64,000 bases of DNA from Streptomyces sp. SPB074 (GCF_000154905.1 NZ_GG770539.1:1293239-1357238); one strand, 5' to 3'; numbered from the stretch's first letter, positions 28,521 through 37,678 are shown. The notes: generated from the letters alone by a model not told the origin. Numbers and translations are program-made.

Positions 28521-29140
28521 GGACGCGGCGTACATGGCGAGGTAAGGGCCCCGTTACCACGCGGTCCAGGGCGTCCGGGATCCTGTTGGCAGTGCATCGG
28601 GTCGCAGGGCTGCTGCGCGGGCGGCGCGGGGCGTGGACGGGCGCCGGGGGGCTGCTCGTCGTCGGCGTCCTCGTGGGCTTCTGGGCGTTCGGTGGCGACG
28701 AGGAAACCGCGCCGCCACCGGACTCACGCGCCCGCCAGTACAGGGAGTTCGACGCCTGTCTGCTTACCGGGGAATCCGGCATCACCAGCGGGGACGCCAC
28801 CGCCGTCTGGCAGGGTATGCAGCGCGTCTCCGCCGAAACACGGATCCGCGTCTCCCAGGTCCCGGTGATGGGCAAGCAGTCGGCCGCCAACGCCCTCCCG
28901 TACTTCAACGGATTGATACAGCGTGACTGCGACGTGGTCCTTGCGACCGGGGCCGCGCAGACCCGAACCGTTCGCGAGCAAGCGGGTGGCCATCCGCAGA
29001 CGCAATTCGTAGTCGTCGGTCCGCAATCGGACGGACAGGAAGCAGTCGGCGGGAACCTGACGGCCGTGAAGCCGGGAGAGGGGCTTGCCGACGAGTTGGC
29101 GAAAACCCTCCGACGAGCAGTCAGTGTGGCGCGGGACTGA
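28517..29140 (+). CDS. Membrane-anchored periplasmic-binding-like (BMP-like) protein
   Basis: 207 aa from the ATG at 28517. A basic N-terminus, one membrane segment (about 40-62, AGGLLVVGVLVGFWAF), then an extracytoplasmic domain of about 140 aa resembling the first lobe of BMP/PBP1 substrate-binding proteins (AVWQGMQRVSAETRIRV; RDCDVVLATGAAQTRTV; TQFVVVGPQSDG). Full BMP-family binding proteins are about 330 aa, so this is a one-lobe version of a type common in Streptomyces. The ligand is unknown. It is coupled to the upstream small membrane protein. Confidence 0.7.
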   Translation: MRTRRTWRGKGPVTTRSRASGILLAVHRVAGLLRGRRGAWTGAGGLLVVGVLVGFWAFGGDEETAPPPDSRARQYREFDACLLTGESGITSGDATAVWQGMQRVSAETRIRVSQVPVMGKQSAANALPYFNGLIQRDCDVVLATGAAQTRTVREQAGGHPQTQFVVVGPQSDGQEAVGGNLTAVKPGEGLADELAKTLRRAVSVARD

Positions 29141-29170
29141 GAACTCCTCATGAAATGAGTGGTGTGCATC

Positions 29171-29239
29171 GTGAAGTGGCGGGTCACGGGCCTGGTGTGC
29201 CTCGGTGTCGGGGCGCTCACGCTGGTTGTGGGCGAGTGA
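29171..29239 (+). pseudogene. N-terminal stub of a membrane or secreted protein
   Basis: GTG, then codons for KWRVTGLVCLGVGALTLVVGE and a stop: a signal/anchor segment cut off where insertion-sequence debris begins. It lies 30 bases after the BMP-like gene, so the operon probably had a third member lost to the insertion. Confidence 0.4.
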
Positions 29240-29258
29240 CTCGGGTGAAGATCGTCGG

Positions 29259-29583
29259 TCAGCGGGCGACTTCCCGGTTCGTCAGGACTACGAGGGCCCG
29301 CACCAGCGCGGTCGCCCACTGCGGGTCGTCGGTACGGCCCTTGCCGAGCACTCGCCAGTTCTTCAGATGCGCGAAGCCGTGCTCGACCGGAGCCCGGACT
29401 GCGGCGAGCGCCTTGTTGGACAGCTGCTGGCCGCTGGTCAGGGGTCGGTTGCGGGCCGCTTTGTAGCCGGTGATCATCGCCGGGTCCGCGTCCGGGCCGC
29501 CGACGTCGTCGAGAACGATAAAGCCTAGGTCGGCGATCGCGCTGAGGCCGGCCGCGCGCAGACGGGTGGACAGTTTGTCATGG
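29259..29583 (-). pseudogene. C-terminal fragment of an IS5-type (DDE_Tnp_4) transposase
   Basis: About 108 codons: LSAIADLGFIVLDD, then MITGYKAARNRPLTSGQQL, VEHGFAHLKNWRVLGKG (with the last acidic catalytic residue) and a normal C-terminus. The first two thirds are missing; the frame is cut at about 29583, where an IS3 fragment starts on the opposite strand. Confidence 0.75.
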
Positions 29584-29589
29584 CGGCAG

Positions 29590-29968
29590 GCGGTGCCGCC
29601 GCCCGGGCTGCGGCCGTCCGCACCTGCGGCAGTCTCGCGGGATCGATCATGCACACCGACCACGGCGTTCAGTACACGAGCAGGGCGTTCGCCGAAGCCT
29701 GCAGGTCAGCAGGGGTCCGACAGACTGTGAGCACGGTCGGGTCCAGCGCGGACAACGCACTCGCCGAGTCCCTCAACGCGACTTTTAAACGGGAAACCCT
29801 GCAGGGCCCGAAGACCTGGCCGACCGAGCGCGAGGCCCGACTCGATGCGTTCCGATGACTCAACCGCTACAACACCCGGCGCCGACATTCCCGTCTCGGA
29901 CAGCGATCACCCATCGCCTTCGAGAACGCCTTCCGCCTCCCACCAACTACGCTGACACCAGCCGCATA
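29590..29968 (+). pseudogene. C-terminal fragment of an IS3-family OrfB with a nonsense codon
   Basis: HTDHGVQYTSRAFAEACRSA and ADNALAESLNATFKRE (second D and E of the DDE triad), then a TGA at 29857-29859 in place of the conserved Trp, continuing as LNRYNTRRRHSRLGQR. It is closely similar to the OrfB of the complete IS3 element at 30149-31444, so it is an older relative of it. Start, first Asp and left end are missing. Confidence 0.8.
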
Positions 29969-29989
29969 ACCCGTGTTCAGCATTCAGAG

Positions 29990-30148
29990 TCAAGGCCCGT
30001 CCGCACCTGGCCCACTCGTATGTCCAGGCCCTTCTGGCGGCACGGCTCCCCGGCCAGACTGAAGAAGCTCAGCCGCACCCGGTGCGAGGCCCTGCTGAAA
30101 GCACACGGCTCGCGCAAGGCCCACCAGCTCGCCATCGAGATCGGGCCT
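29990..30148 (+). pseudogene. IS110-like transposase remnant, left part
   Basis: The frame holds KKLSRTRCEALLKAHGSRK, resembling a region in the middle of IS110-family transposases. It is interrupted by the IS3 element that starts at 30149, and a matching right part follows at 31445-31557. The family call is by eye and weak. Confidence 0.4.
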
Positions 30149-30170
30149 TGACCCTGGAGTTTGAACACGT

Positions 30171-31073
30171 CTATGCGGCTCGGGCCAGGGTAGTTGAGGT
30201 TGGGTGGACGGTGATCTCGTAGGTGATCGGGGCTCGCTGGCCGAGCCGGGAATGACGGCGTCGGGTGTTGTAGCGGGACAGCCAGTGGAAGGCGTCGAGT
30301 CGTGCCTCGCGCTCGCTTGACCAGCCCTTTCGGCCCTTCAACGTCTCCCTTTTAAAGCTGGCGTTGAACGATTCGGCGGCGGCGTTGTCCGCGCTGGACC
30401 CGACGGCGCTCATGCTCTGCAGGACACCGGCCCGGCGGCAGGCGTCCGCGAAGGCCCCGCTGGTGTACTGGGCTCCGTGATCGGTGTGCATGATCGCCCC
30501 GTTCAGACTGCCGCGGGTCCGTTCCGCGGCGGCGAGGGCGTCGATGACGAGCTCGGTGCGCATGTGGTCGGCGATCGCCCAGCCTGCCAGGCGGCGCGAG
30601 CACAGGTCGATCACTGTCGCGAGATAGCAGAACCGTCCGCCGCCGACGCTCAAGTAGGTGATGTCACCGACGTACTTGGTGTTGATCTCCTTCGCGGTGA
30701 AGTCGCGGCCGATCAGGTCCGGGGCCTTCGCGGTGGCCGGGTCGGCGATGGTGGTGCGGTGCCGGCGCCGCAGACGGACCCCTTCGAGGCCGATGGTCCG
30801 CATGATCCTGGCAACGCGCTTGTGGTTGACCGCCTGGCCGCCCTCGTCGCGGAGCTCGGCAGTGATCCTCGGGACTCCGTAGGTGCCGTCGGACTCCTTG
30901 TGGGCCTTGCGTATCCGGGCCGCGAGCCGGTCGTCAGCGGCCTGACGGGCCATGCGAGCCGGGGCGGTGCGACGCCAGTAATAGAAACTCGAGCGGGCGA
31001 TCCCGAGAATGTCGCAGAGCCGCTTCACGCCGTATCGGCGCTGGTGATCCTCAACGAACTGGCAGCGGTTCAC
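30171..31073 (-). CDS. IS3-family transposase OrfB
   Basis: 300 aa. HTH_21 region (YGVKRLCDILGIARSSFYYW), then an rve core with D in KYVGDITYLS, D in MHTDHGAQYTS and E in NAAAESFNASFKRE, ending in the family's YNTRRRHSRLGQRAP. It overlaps OrfA by ATGA. The frame is intact, so it is probably an active transposase. Confidence 0.9.
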   Translation of the reverse strand: MNRCQFVEDHQRRYGVKRLCDILGIARSSFYYWRRTAPARMARQAADDRLAARIRKAHKESDGTYGVPRITAELRDEGGQAVNHKRVARIMRTIGLEGVRLRRRHRTTIADPATAKAPDLIGRDFTAKEINTKYVGDITYLSVGGGRFCYLATVIDLCSRRLAGWAIADHMRTELVIDALAAAERTRGSLNGAIMHTDHGAQYTSGAFADACRRAGVLQSMSAVGSSADNAAAESFNASFKRETLKGRKGWSSEREARLDAFHWLSRYNTRRRHSRLGQRAPITYEITVHPTSTTLARAA

Positions 31074-31375
31074 CAGCGCGTCTCCGTCGCGAAATACCGG
31101 GCCGCCTTGCGGAGGATGTCGCGTTCTTCCTCCAGCTCGCGGATCCTCTTGCGCGCGGCGGCCAGCTCCGCCTGAACCGGGTCACCGGCAGGCTGCGGTG
31201 CCGTTGCGGGGGCGGAATGGGCACCGGCGCGGCGTCCGTCGGCGGCCCGGATCCAGTTCCGCAGCGTCTCGGTGTTCACTCCGAGATCGGCGGCGACCGA
31301 CTTGATCGTCGCTCCCGGACGCGACCGGTACAACGCGACCGCGTCCGCCTTGAACTCGGCGGGGTAATGCTTCAT
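31070..31375 (-). CDS. IS3-family transposase OrfA
   Basis: About 101 aa from the ATG at 31375 (MKHYPAEFKADAV, the usual start); an upstream GTG and an ATG at 31432 also keep the frame. It has an HTH (VAADLGVNTETLRNWIRAA), then a leucine-zipper helix (LAAARKRIRELEEERDILRK). OrfB is reached by ATGA overlap or by -1 frameshifting. Confidence 0.88.
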   Translation of the reverse strand: MKHYPAEFKADAVALYRSRPGATIKSVAADLGVNTETLRNWIRAADGRRAGAHSAPATAPQPAGDPVQAELAAARKRIRELEEERDILRKAARYFATETRW

Positions 31376-31444
31376 CCCCACAGGGACTCCGTTCTCCTGG
31401 ACCATCAAGATCCAAGTCTCTCCGGTGTCCAAACTCCAGGGTCA

Positions 31445-31557
31445 GGGCCCATCTGTGACGCGCTCGCCAAGCAGACCCTGGTTGTCCCCGGCACCGAGCG
31501 TTCGCGCGCTGATCGTGCCGTGCCTGGCCGCCCAGCTCGCCGCCGCTCACAGCCAGT
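31445..31557 (+). pseudogene. IS110-like transposase remnant, right part
   Basis: Continues the remnant cut by the IS3 element: DALAKQTLVVPGTERS in one frame, then ALIVPCLAAQLAAAHSQ in another, so it also carries a frameshift. It stops where an IS5-type end begins at about 31560. Confidence 0.4.
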
Positions 31558-31559
31558 GT

Positions 31560-31665
31560 TAGGGAGCGTATTTGGTCGTGATCAATCTGCGGGTTTTGCC
31601 TGCGTGGTGGGTCCTGGGCGGGTAGGGCCATACGCGAGCAGGTGGACGCCTACCGGGGTCGCCAA
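31560..31665. mobile_element. Left-end remnant of an IS5-family element
   Basis: Begins AGGGAGCGTATTTGGTCGTG and runs on like the left end of the complete IS5 element at 33068, but diverged and ending after about 105 bases at the IS701 copy. A relic of an earlier insertion. Confidence 0.55.
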
Positions 31666-31669
31666 TTAG

Positions 31670-33064
31670 TACTCCAGCAGCGGTTCGTGTCCTGAGCTGT
31701 GTTTTTGGTAGTGGCAGCGGCGGGCGGTGGCTTGGTGGTGTCTTCTCCAGGCTGACCACTTCAGTGCGTGGGTGACTGGGTCGGGGTGGGGTCGGGGGCG
31801 GGGAAGGAGAGTGTCCAGGAGGCGTCTGATTTCTGCCACGGTGAGCGGGGCGAGAGAGGTTCGTTTCCAAAGCCCCCTTTTTCGGGCTCGTCGGCGGCTT
31901 GGGCTGCGAGTGAGGTCAGGACGGCGTGGGCGAGCATGGCCAGGGTGATGTGCCGGTACCAGCCGACGTAGCGGCGGACCTCGTACTCGTCCAGGCCGCA
32001 CTCGTTCTTCGCCGCCTGGAAGCATTCCTCGATCGTCCAGCGTGTGCCGGCCGCCCGCACCAGGTCGGCGACAGTGGTGCTCGTGGGCGCGTAGGCGAAG
32101 TAGTAGGCGGTCTCCTCGGGCCGTGCCACGCTGCGCCGGGCCAGCACCCATCGGTGGTGGGCTGACTCGTCGCCGTCGAAGAGGGCGATCGACGGCAGTC
32201 TCGCGCTCGCCCAGTCGTAGACCCTGGGGCCCTTGGCCCCGTTGCCGCAGGACAGCCGCTGCCAGGCATCCTGGGGCGCCTGGGCGATGAGCTCGTCGAT
32301 CCGCCAGAACCCCGTCAAGCTCTTGACCTGCTGAGACTTCGGAACAGCGACGACGTAACCGACATCGAGTTCCTCCAGCAGGCGGCGGAACTTCCAGTCC
32401 TGCCCATAGGCCTCGTCCGCCGTCACCCACCGCGCCGGCAGACCGGCGGCCAGCGTCCGGGTAACCATCGCCCTCGCGAGTTCACCCTTGGTCGCGAACT
32501 CCCGCTCGTCGGGAACCTTCGCCGCCCGGCAGCGTTCCCGATCCCCTGTCCACGCCTTCGGGAGATACAGCTCCCGGTCGACCAGGGCACGTCCGCGAGA
32601 CGTGGCGTAGGCGGCGAAGACCCCGACCTGACAATTGTCGATCTTGCCCGAGGTGCCGGTGTACTGCCTGCCCACACCCGCCGACGTGATCCCCTTCTTG
32701 ATGAAACCGGTGTCATCGATGATCAGGACCCCGTCATCACCGAGCACCTCGGCCACATACTCGCGGACATCGTCCCGCACCGCGTCCGCATCCCAGACGC
32801 TGGAGTTCAGCAGCCGCTGGAACCCGTCAGGACTACGGTGCCCCGCCCACTCCGCGAGCTGCCAGCCGTTCTTACGCGCCACACGAGCCAGCAGACCCCG
32901 AACGTAATCCCGCATCCGCCACCGCAGATCCGCCCGAGCAAACCGACCCGCGACCCGAGCGAACACAGCCTCCAACTCCGCGGACCATACAGCTACTTCA
33001 CCCAGCTCCCTCATACCAGGAGAACGACAAAGACCAGCTCAGGACACGAACCGCTGCTGGAGTA
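31670..33064 (-). mobile_element. IS701-family element, copy A
   Basis: 1395 bases with perfect inverted ends of at least 30 bases (TACTCCAGCAGCGGTTCGTG onward). Flanked by TTAG (31666-31669) and CTAG (33065-33068), close to the YTAR 4-base target duplication of this family but not identical. It is an inverted copy of the element at 34169-35563. Confidence 0.9.
31761..33014 (-). CDS. IS701-family transposase, copy A
   Basis: 417 aa, DDE_5 (DDE superfamily endonuclease) type. First Asp in IIDDTGFIKKG (about D107), second in WVTADEAYGQD, and Glu in TIEECFQAAKNECGLDEYEV. It is identical to copy C in translation except Thr for Ala before that motif. The frame is intact, so it is probably active. 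It starts 50 bases inside the element. Confidence 0.93.
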   Translation of the reverse strand: MRELGEVAVWSAELEAVFARVAGRFARADLRWRMRDYVRGLLARVARKNGWQLAEWAGHRSPDGFQRLLNSSVWDADAVRDDVREYVAEVLGDDGVLIIDDTGFIKKGITSAGVGRQYTGTSGKIDNCQVGVFAAYATSRGRALVDRELYLPKAWTGDRERCRAAKVPDEREFATKGELARAMVTRTLAAGLPARWVTADEAYGQDWKFRRLLEELDVGYVVAVPKSQQVKSLTGFWRIDELIAQAPQDAWQRLSCGNGAKGPRVYDWASARLPSIALFDGDESAHHRWVLARRSVARPEETAYYFAYAPTSTTVADLVRAAGTRWTIEECFQAAKNECGLDEYEVRRYVGWYRHITLAMLAHAVLTSLAAQAADEPEKGGFGNEPLSPRSPWQKSDASWTLSFPAPDPTPTQSPTH

Positions 33065-33067
33065 CTA

Positions 33068-34165
33068 GGGAGCGTATCGAGTCGTGATCAATCTGCGGGA
33101 TGTGCCTTCGTGGCACGGTCTGGTCCGGTAGACCGTCGTACGTGACGCGAGTGCAACTGACCGACCCGGAGTGGGATTTCATTGAGCCGTACCTGCCGAT
33201 CGGCGAGTACGGCCCGTACCCCGAGCGGCTGCGGCAGCAGTTCGAGGGCGTGATCTGGCGGTTCAAGACGGGCGGCCAGTGGCGGGAGATACCGGCAGAG
33301 TTCGGCGCCTGGTCGACCGTCCACAACCGCTTCCGGCAGTGGCGTGACGCCGGGGTCTTCGAGGCCCTGCTGGAGGGCCTGATCGCGGAAGCCGCGAAGC
33401 GCGGTGAGGTGGACTTGTCCCTGGTCAGCATCGACTCCACCACCGCGCGGGCCCATCACGACGCGGCCGGCATGCACCTGGACGAGGAGGTCCTCACCGC
33501 TCTGGAGAAGGCTGCCGCCGAGGCGGAGAAGGCCAGGTCGAAGGGGGCGGCTGCGACGAACAAACCGGGCAGGAGACCGAAAGCGATCCCGCGCGGGAAG
33601 AACGACGGCGCGTCCGGCGCCGACGCAAACTTCGGCTGAAGGCCGCCCTGCTCGGACGCTCCAGGGGCGGGCAGACCAGCAAGATCCATGTCGCCGGCGA
33701 CCGGAGGTGCCGCCCGCTGGCGTTCATCCTGACCGAGGGGCAGGCCGCCGACAGTCCGCAGTTCATCCCAGTGCTGGGGAAGGTACGGGTCCGCGGGCTC
33801 GTCGGCCGTCCCCGCACCCGGCCGGACGCGGTCGCCGCAGACAAGGCGTACTCGTCCCGCGGCAACCGTGCCCACCTGCGCAAACGCCGTATCAAAGCGG
33901 TCATCCCGGAGAAGAAGGACCAGGCCGCCAACCGGAACAAGAAGGGCTCCCACGGCGGCCGGCCCGTCAGCCACAACGCAGACCTCTACAAGGAGCGGAA
34001 CACCGTCGAGCGTCTGATCAACAAGCTCAAGGCATGGCGAGGCATCGCCACGCGCTACGACAAGACCCCCGACAGCTACCTCGCCGGACTCTACCTACGC
34101 GCCTCGATGATCTGGATCAAGGACCTCACACGAGCAGCCTCTTGATCACAACCGAATACGCTCCC
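33068..34165 (+). mobile_element. IS5-family (IS427-like) element between two IS701 copies
   Basis: 1098 bases beginning GGGAGCGTAT and ending with its complement ATACGCTCCC, with longer imperfect inverted repeats (GTGATCAA inside). Flanked by TA on both sides, the usual target duplication of this group. The flanking TA is part of the CTAG sites used by the IS701 copies on each side. Confidence 0.88.
33142..34145 (+). CDS. IS5-family transposase in two frames (-1 frameshift)
   Basis: OrfA (GTG 33142 to 33639) has the IS5 N-terminal domain (LTDPEWDFIEPYLPI) and the first Asp region (VSIDSTTARAHHDAAGMH). The rest continues in the -1 frame from about 33620 (SRGGQTSKIHVAGD, AADKAYSSRGNRAHL, YKERNTVERLINKLKAWRG with the final Glu). 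IS427-group elements normally make the full transposase by programmed frameshifting; the likely slip region is GCAAACTT near 33628. About 330 aa in total. Probably functional rather than broken. Confidence 0.82.
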
Positions 34166-34168
34166 TAG

Positions 34169-35563
34169 TACTCCAGCAGCGGTTCGTGTCCTGAGCTGGT
34201 CTTTGTCGTTCTCCTGGTATGAGGGAGCTGGGTGAAGTAGCTGTATGGTCCGCGGAGTTGGAGGCTGTGTTCGCTCGGGTCGCGGGTCGGTTTGCTCGGG
34301 CGGATCTGCGGTGGCGGATGCGGGATTACGTTCGGGGTCTGCTGGCTCGTGTGGCGCGTAAGAACGGCTGGCAGCTCGCGGAGTGGGCGGGGCACCGTAG
34401 TCCTGACGGGTTCCAGCGGCTGCTGAACTCCAGCGTCTGGGATGCGGACGCGGTGCGGGACGATGTCCGCGAGTATGTGGCCGAGGTGCTCGGTGATGAC
34501 GGGGTCCTGATCATCGATGACACCGGTTTCATCAAGAAGGGGATCACGTCGGCGGGTGTGGGCAGGCAGTACACCGGCACCTCGGGCAAGATCGACAATT
34601 GTCAGGTCGGGGTCTTCGCCGCCTACGCCACGTCTCGCGGACGTGCCCTGGTCGACCGGGAGCTGTATCTCCCGAAGGCGTGGACAGGGGATCGGGAACG
34701 CTGCCGGGCGGCGAAGGTTCCCGACGAGCGGGAGTTCGCGACCAAGGGTGAACTCGCGAGGGCGATGGTTACCCGGACGCTGGCCGCCGGTCTGCCGGCG
34801 CGGTGGGTGACGGCGGACGAGGCCTATGGGCAGGACTGGAAGTTCCGCCGCCTGCTGGAGGAACTCGATGTCGGTTACGTCGTCGCTGTTCCGAAGTCTC
34901 AGCAGGTCAAGAGCTTGACGGGGTTCTGGCGGATCGACGAGCTCATCGCCCAGGCGCCCCAGGATGCCTGGCAGCGGCTGTCCTGCGGCAACGGGGCCAA
35001 GGGCCCCAGGGTCTACGACTGGGCGAGCGCGAGACTGCCGTCGATCGCCCTCTTCGACGGCGACGAGTCAGCCCACCACCGATGGGTGCTGGCCCGGCGC
35101 AGCGTGGCACGGCCCGAGGAGACCGCCTACTACTTCGCCTACGCGCCCACGAGCACCACTGTCGCCGACCTGGTGCGGGCGGCCGGCACACGCTGGGCGA
35201 TCGAGGAATGCTTCCAGGCGGCGAAGAACGAGTGCGGCCTGGACGAGTACGAGGTCCGCCGCTACGTCGGCTGGTACCGGCACATCACCCTGGCCATGCT
35301 CGCCCACGCCGTCCTGACCTCACTCGCAGCCCAAGCCGCCGACGAGCCCGAAAAAGGGGGCTTTGGAAACGAACCTCTCTCGCCCCGCTCACCGTGGCAG
35401 AAATCAGACGCCTCCTGGACACTCTCCTTCCCCGCCCCCGACCCCACCCCGACCCAGTCACCCACGCACTGAAGTGGTCAGCCTGGAGAAGACACCACCA
35501 AGCCACCGCCCGCCGCTGCCACTACCAAAAACGCAGCTCAGGACACGAACCGCTGCTGGAGTA
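34169..35563 (+). mobile_element. IS701-family element, copy C (inverted relative to copy A)
   Basis: 1395 bases with the same ends as copy A and a perfect CTAG target duplication (34165-34168 and 35564-35567). I found only a few base differences from copy A. With copy A it brackets the IS5 element in a roughly 3.9-kb inverted structure. Confidence 0.92.
34219..35472 (+). CDS. IS701-family transposase, copy C
   Basis: 417 aa, same domains as copy A. Ala replaces Thr just before IEECFQAAKNE (around 35196-35200). The perfect target duplication suggests this copy is the younger insertion, and it probably makes an active enzyme. Confidence 0.93.
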   Translation: MRELGEVAVWSAELEAVFARVAGRFARADLRWRMRDYVRGLLARVARKNGWQLAEWAGHRSPDGFQRLLNSSVWDADAVRDDVREYVAEVLGDDGVLIIDDTGFIKKGITSAGVGRQYTGTSGKIDNCQVGVFAAYATSRGRALVDRELYLPKAWTGDRERCRAAKVPDEREFATKGELARAMVTRTLAAGLPARWVTADEAYGQDWKFRRLLEELDVGYVVAVPKSQQVKSLTGFWRIDELIAQAPQDAWQRLSCGNGAKGPRVYDWASARLPSIALFDGDESAHHRWVLARRSVARPEETAYYFAYAPTSTTVADLVRAAGTRWAIEECFQAAKNECGLDEYEVRRYVGWYRHITLAMLAHAVLTSLAAQAADEPEKGGFGNEPLSPRSPWQKSDASWTLSFPAPDPTPTQSPTH

Positions 35564-35883
35564 CTAGGGGTCATCTACCTTGCTTATGCGGGTGCGGACA
35601 TGTTCAACAAGGGGTGAAGGTGTTGTCCGCTGGGCTGAGGGGTCCGTGCTCGATCCGCAACTGCAGGGCGTGCAACCTGGTTCTCGGTAACGTCCTGTAA
35701 CTGGCGCGGGGGCACGTCCGCTGAAGAATTTCTGTAAACGCCGAAGATCACAACCAGGGGCCGGCAGGGCAAGGAGTACCCACCGGGGCGCTGGAGCGAT
35801 GAGCGGCGGGCAGTGTGCGTGGCCGGGCCGGTTGCAGCTGGCGGGCCGGGCCCAGGGCCTGCAAAGACGTTGCTATCCGTTAG
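35564..35883. other. Non-coding stretch between IS701 and the cut transglycosylase gene
   Basis: No gene recognised. A TAG at 35881 closes the reading frame of the following gene on its 5' side, so the original start of that gene has been lost here. Confidence 0.5.
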
Positions 35884-36669
35884 GCTTATGGGCCGGGCCT
35901 CACCCTCTACCAGCGCGCCGCCCCCGAATGCCCCGGCCTGTCCTGGACCATCCTGGCCGCGATCGGCAAGGTCGAGACCGACCACGCACGCCACCCCACC
36001 ATGCGCTCCTCGGCGGGCGCCGTGGGGCCGATGCAGTTCCTGCCCTCCACCTTCAAGGCGTACGCGCATCCCGTACCGCCCGGCGGAAAGAACCCGCCCA
36101 CCCCCTGGGACCCGGTCGACGCCGTCCACGCCGCAGCCCGGCTGCTGTGCGCCAACGGCGCCCGCAACGGCAAGAACCTGCGGCGGGCGATCTGGCACTA
36201 CAACCACTCCGACGCCTACGTCACCCAGGTCCTCACGATCGCAGACCGGTACGCGGCCGCCGCCCCCGCCCCAACTGGGGCTGCCGTCAAGGCGGTTGCC
36301 TTCGCCCGCGCCCAGCTCGGCACCCCGTACGTGTGGGGCGGGGACGGCCCGGCCGAGGGCGGCTTCGACTGCTCCGGCCTGACCCAGGCCGCCTACAACG
36401 CCGCCGGCATCCCCATCCCCCGCGTCGCCCAGGCCCAGTACGACCGCGGTCCGCGCCTACCGAAGGGCGCCCAACTGGCCTCGGGCGACCTTCTGTTCTT
36501 CGGCACCAGCCCGCGCGACATCACCCACGTCTCGCTCTACACCGGCCACGGACAGACCATCGACGCACCCCGCCCCGGCGCGGTGGTCCGCGAAGGCCCC
36601 GCGAACACCGACGCCCCCTCCTTCCAGGGCGCGACCAGGCCGGCGGTGCCAGGCGGTGGTGTCCGGTGA
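35884..36669 (+). pseudogene. Lytic transglycosylase / NlpC-P60 cell-wall hydrolase, 5'-truncated
   Basis: The frame is open from 35884 but has no ATG, GTG or TTG before the ATG at 36001. The SLT-type transglycosylase part is visible (SWTILAAIGKVETDH with the likely catalytic Glu, then GAVGPMQFLPSTF), followed by an NlpC/P60 peptidase (GTPYVWGGDGPAEGGFDCSG with the nucleophile Cys, THVSLYTG with the His). Such bifunctional wall hydrolases belong to conjugative plasmids and integrative elements, where they open peptidoglycan for DNA transfer. From 36001 only the peptidase and half of the transglycosylase would be made, without the catalytic Glu. Signal peptide and start were probably removed by the IS insertions upstream. 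It overlaps the next gene by GTGA. Confidence 0.8.
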
Positions 36670-37523
36670 AGCAGATCGCCGCGATCGAGGCCGTCGGCCT
36701 GCTCAGGACCATGACCCGCGTGCTGTGCGTGGTCGGCATCCTGACCCTGGTCTTCACCACCGTCAACGTCACCCGCTTCGCCACCAGCCGCGGCGTCCCC
36801 CTCCCCATCGCCATCCTCCTCGACCCGATGATCGGCACCGCGCTGGCCGGCGTCTTGTATGTCGACGCCCGTCTGGCCGCCTGGGGTATCCGCCCACCGG
36901 CCTGGTCGACCGCACTGCGCTGGGGCGCCGGCTGTACCGCCGCCCTGATGAACTCCTGGGAATCGCTGTGGCCCGACGGCCAGATCGGCTGGCCCCGCAG
37001 AGCCGATCCGGCAGCCGTGCTGCTGCACCTGACCCCGGCGCTGCTCCTGATCGCCCTGGCGGAGACGATCGCCGCCTACCGAAGAACCGTCACCGACCTC
37101 CTGGACAAGATCGGCCCCGCCGATTCCACCGCACCCCGAACGGCTGGGGAGCACACCGATCCGGACGCCACCGATCGCGATCCGCTCAACTCCCGCCTCT
37201 CAGGGGGTCGTCCGGATCCCGGTCCCGCCTCATCCCGCACCCCCGGTTACACCCGCGTCGGCCAGGACAGAACCCATATGGCCGACAGCACGCCCGACGA
37301 CCGCCCCGTGGGACCCGGCCCCCGACCGGTCGGCGACCTGGCGACAGACGCCGACGTGTGGCCGCGCGCCGTGGCCCTGGACGACGCAGCCCGCGCCGCG
37401 ACGAAGAAACCGGTGAGCATCTGGCGGCTGCGCACCGATCTGCGCATCGGCCCTCGGCGCGCCCGCCAGCTCCGCGAGCAGCTCTTGGCCCGCCGCCCCG
37501 ACCCGCCGCTCCCGATCGGCTGA
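36666..37523 (+). CDS. DUF2637-like membrane protein of a transfer module
   Basis: 285 aa from the GTG at 36666, overlapping the hydrolase stop. Four hydrophobic segments in the first 130 residues (about 15-35, 45-65, 80-95, 115-130), then a Pro/Asp-rich linker and a C-terminal helix-turn-helix-like segment (VSIWRLRTDLRIGPRRARQL) of the kind used by Spd-type or DUF2637 proteins of Streptomyces plasmids and integrative elements. Its role is probably in intramycelial DNA spread; the exact function is unknown. Position after a wall hydrolase supports a transfer operon. Confidence 0.65.
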   Translation: MKQIAAIEAVGLLRTMTRVLCVVGILTLVFTTVNVTRFATSRGVPLPIAILLDPMIGTALAGVLYVDARLAAWGIRPPAWSTALRWGAGCTAALMNSWESLWPDGQIGWPRRADPAAVLLHLTPALLLIALAETIAAYRRTVTDLLDKIGPADSTAPRTAGEHTDPDATDRDPLNSRLSGGRPDPGPASSRTPGYTRVGQDRTHMADSTPDDRPVGPGPRPVGDLATDADVWPRAVALDDAARAATKKPVSIWRLRTDLRIGPRRARQLREQLLARRPDPPLPIG

Positions 37524-37653
37524 ACCGCCCTCGTCCGCCGCCCGATCCGCCCCACCGGATCCGGGATTCGGAATCTGACGACGCCCCCCTCGCCGATCGA
37601 CCCGGCACCCCCTCACCCCGCAGTCGCCCGCAACCGTGACGCCCCTCTGAGCT

Positions 37654-37678
37654 GGCCCGATCGGGAAACGATCGGGCC
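37654..37678 (+). terminator. Terminator hairpin after the transfer genes
   Basis: A perfect 10-base stem (GGCCCGATCG and its complement) around GGAAA, 130 bases after the DUF2637-like gene. The stretch 37524-37890 around it holds nothing else I can support. Confidence 0.7.

Larger units (their letters stand above)
30149..31444 (-). mobile_element. IS3-family insertion sequence, complete
   Basis: 1296 bases with inverted ends TGACCCTGGAGTTTG(A/G)ACAC. It carries orfA and orfB on the minus strand. GGGCC lies at both flanks (30143-30147 and 31445-31449), with one extra T on the left, which may be the target duplication. It splits an IS110-like remnant. Confidence 0.88.

Noticed and set aside
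33142-34145. IS5 transposase as a pseudogene because of its two frames
   Set aside because: Two-frame transposases joined by -1 frameshifting are normal for this IS group.
31670-35563. Composite transposon carrying cargo genes
   Set aside because: The only content between the IS701 copies is another IS, so there is no passenger gene; I report it as a nest.
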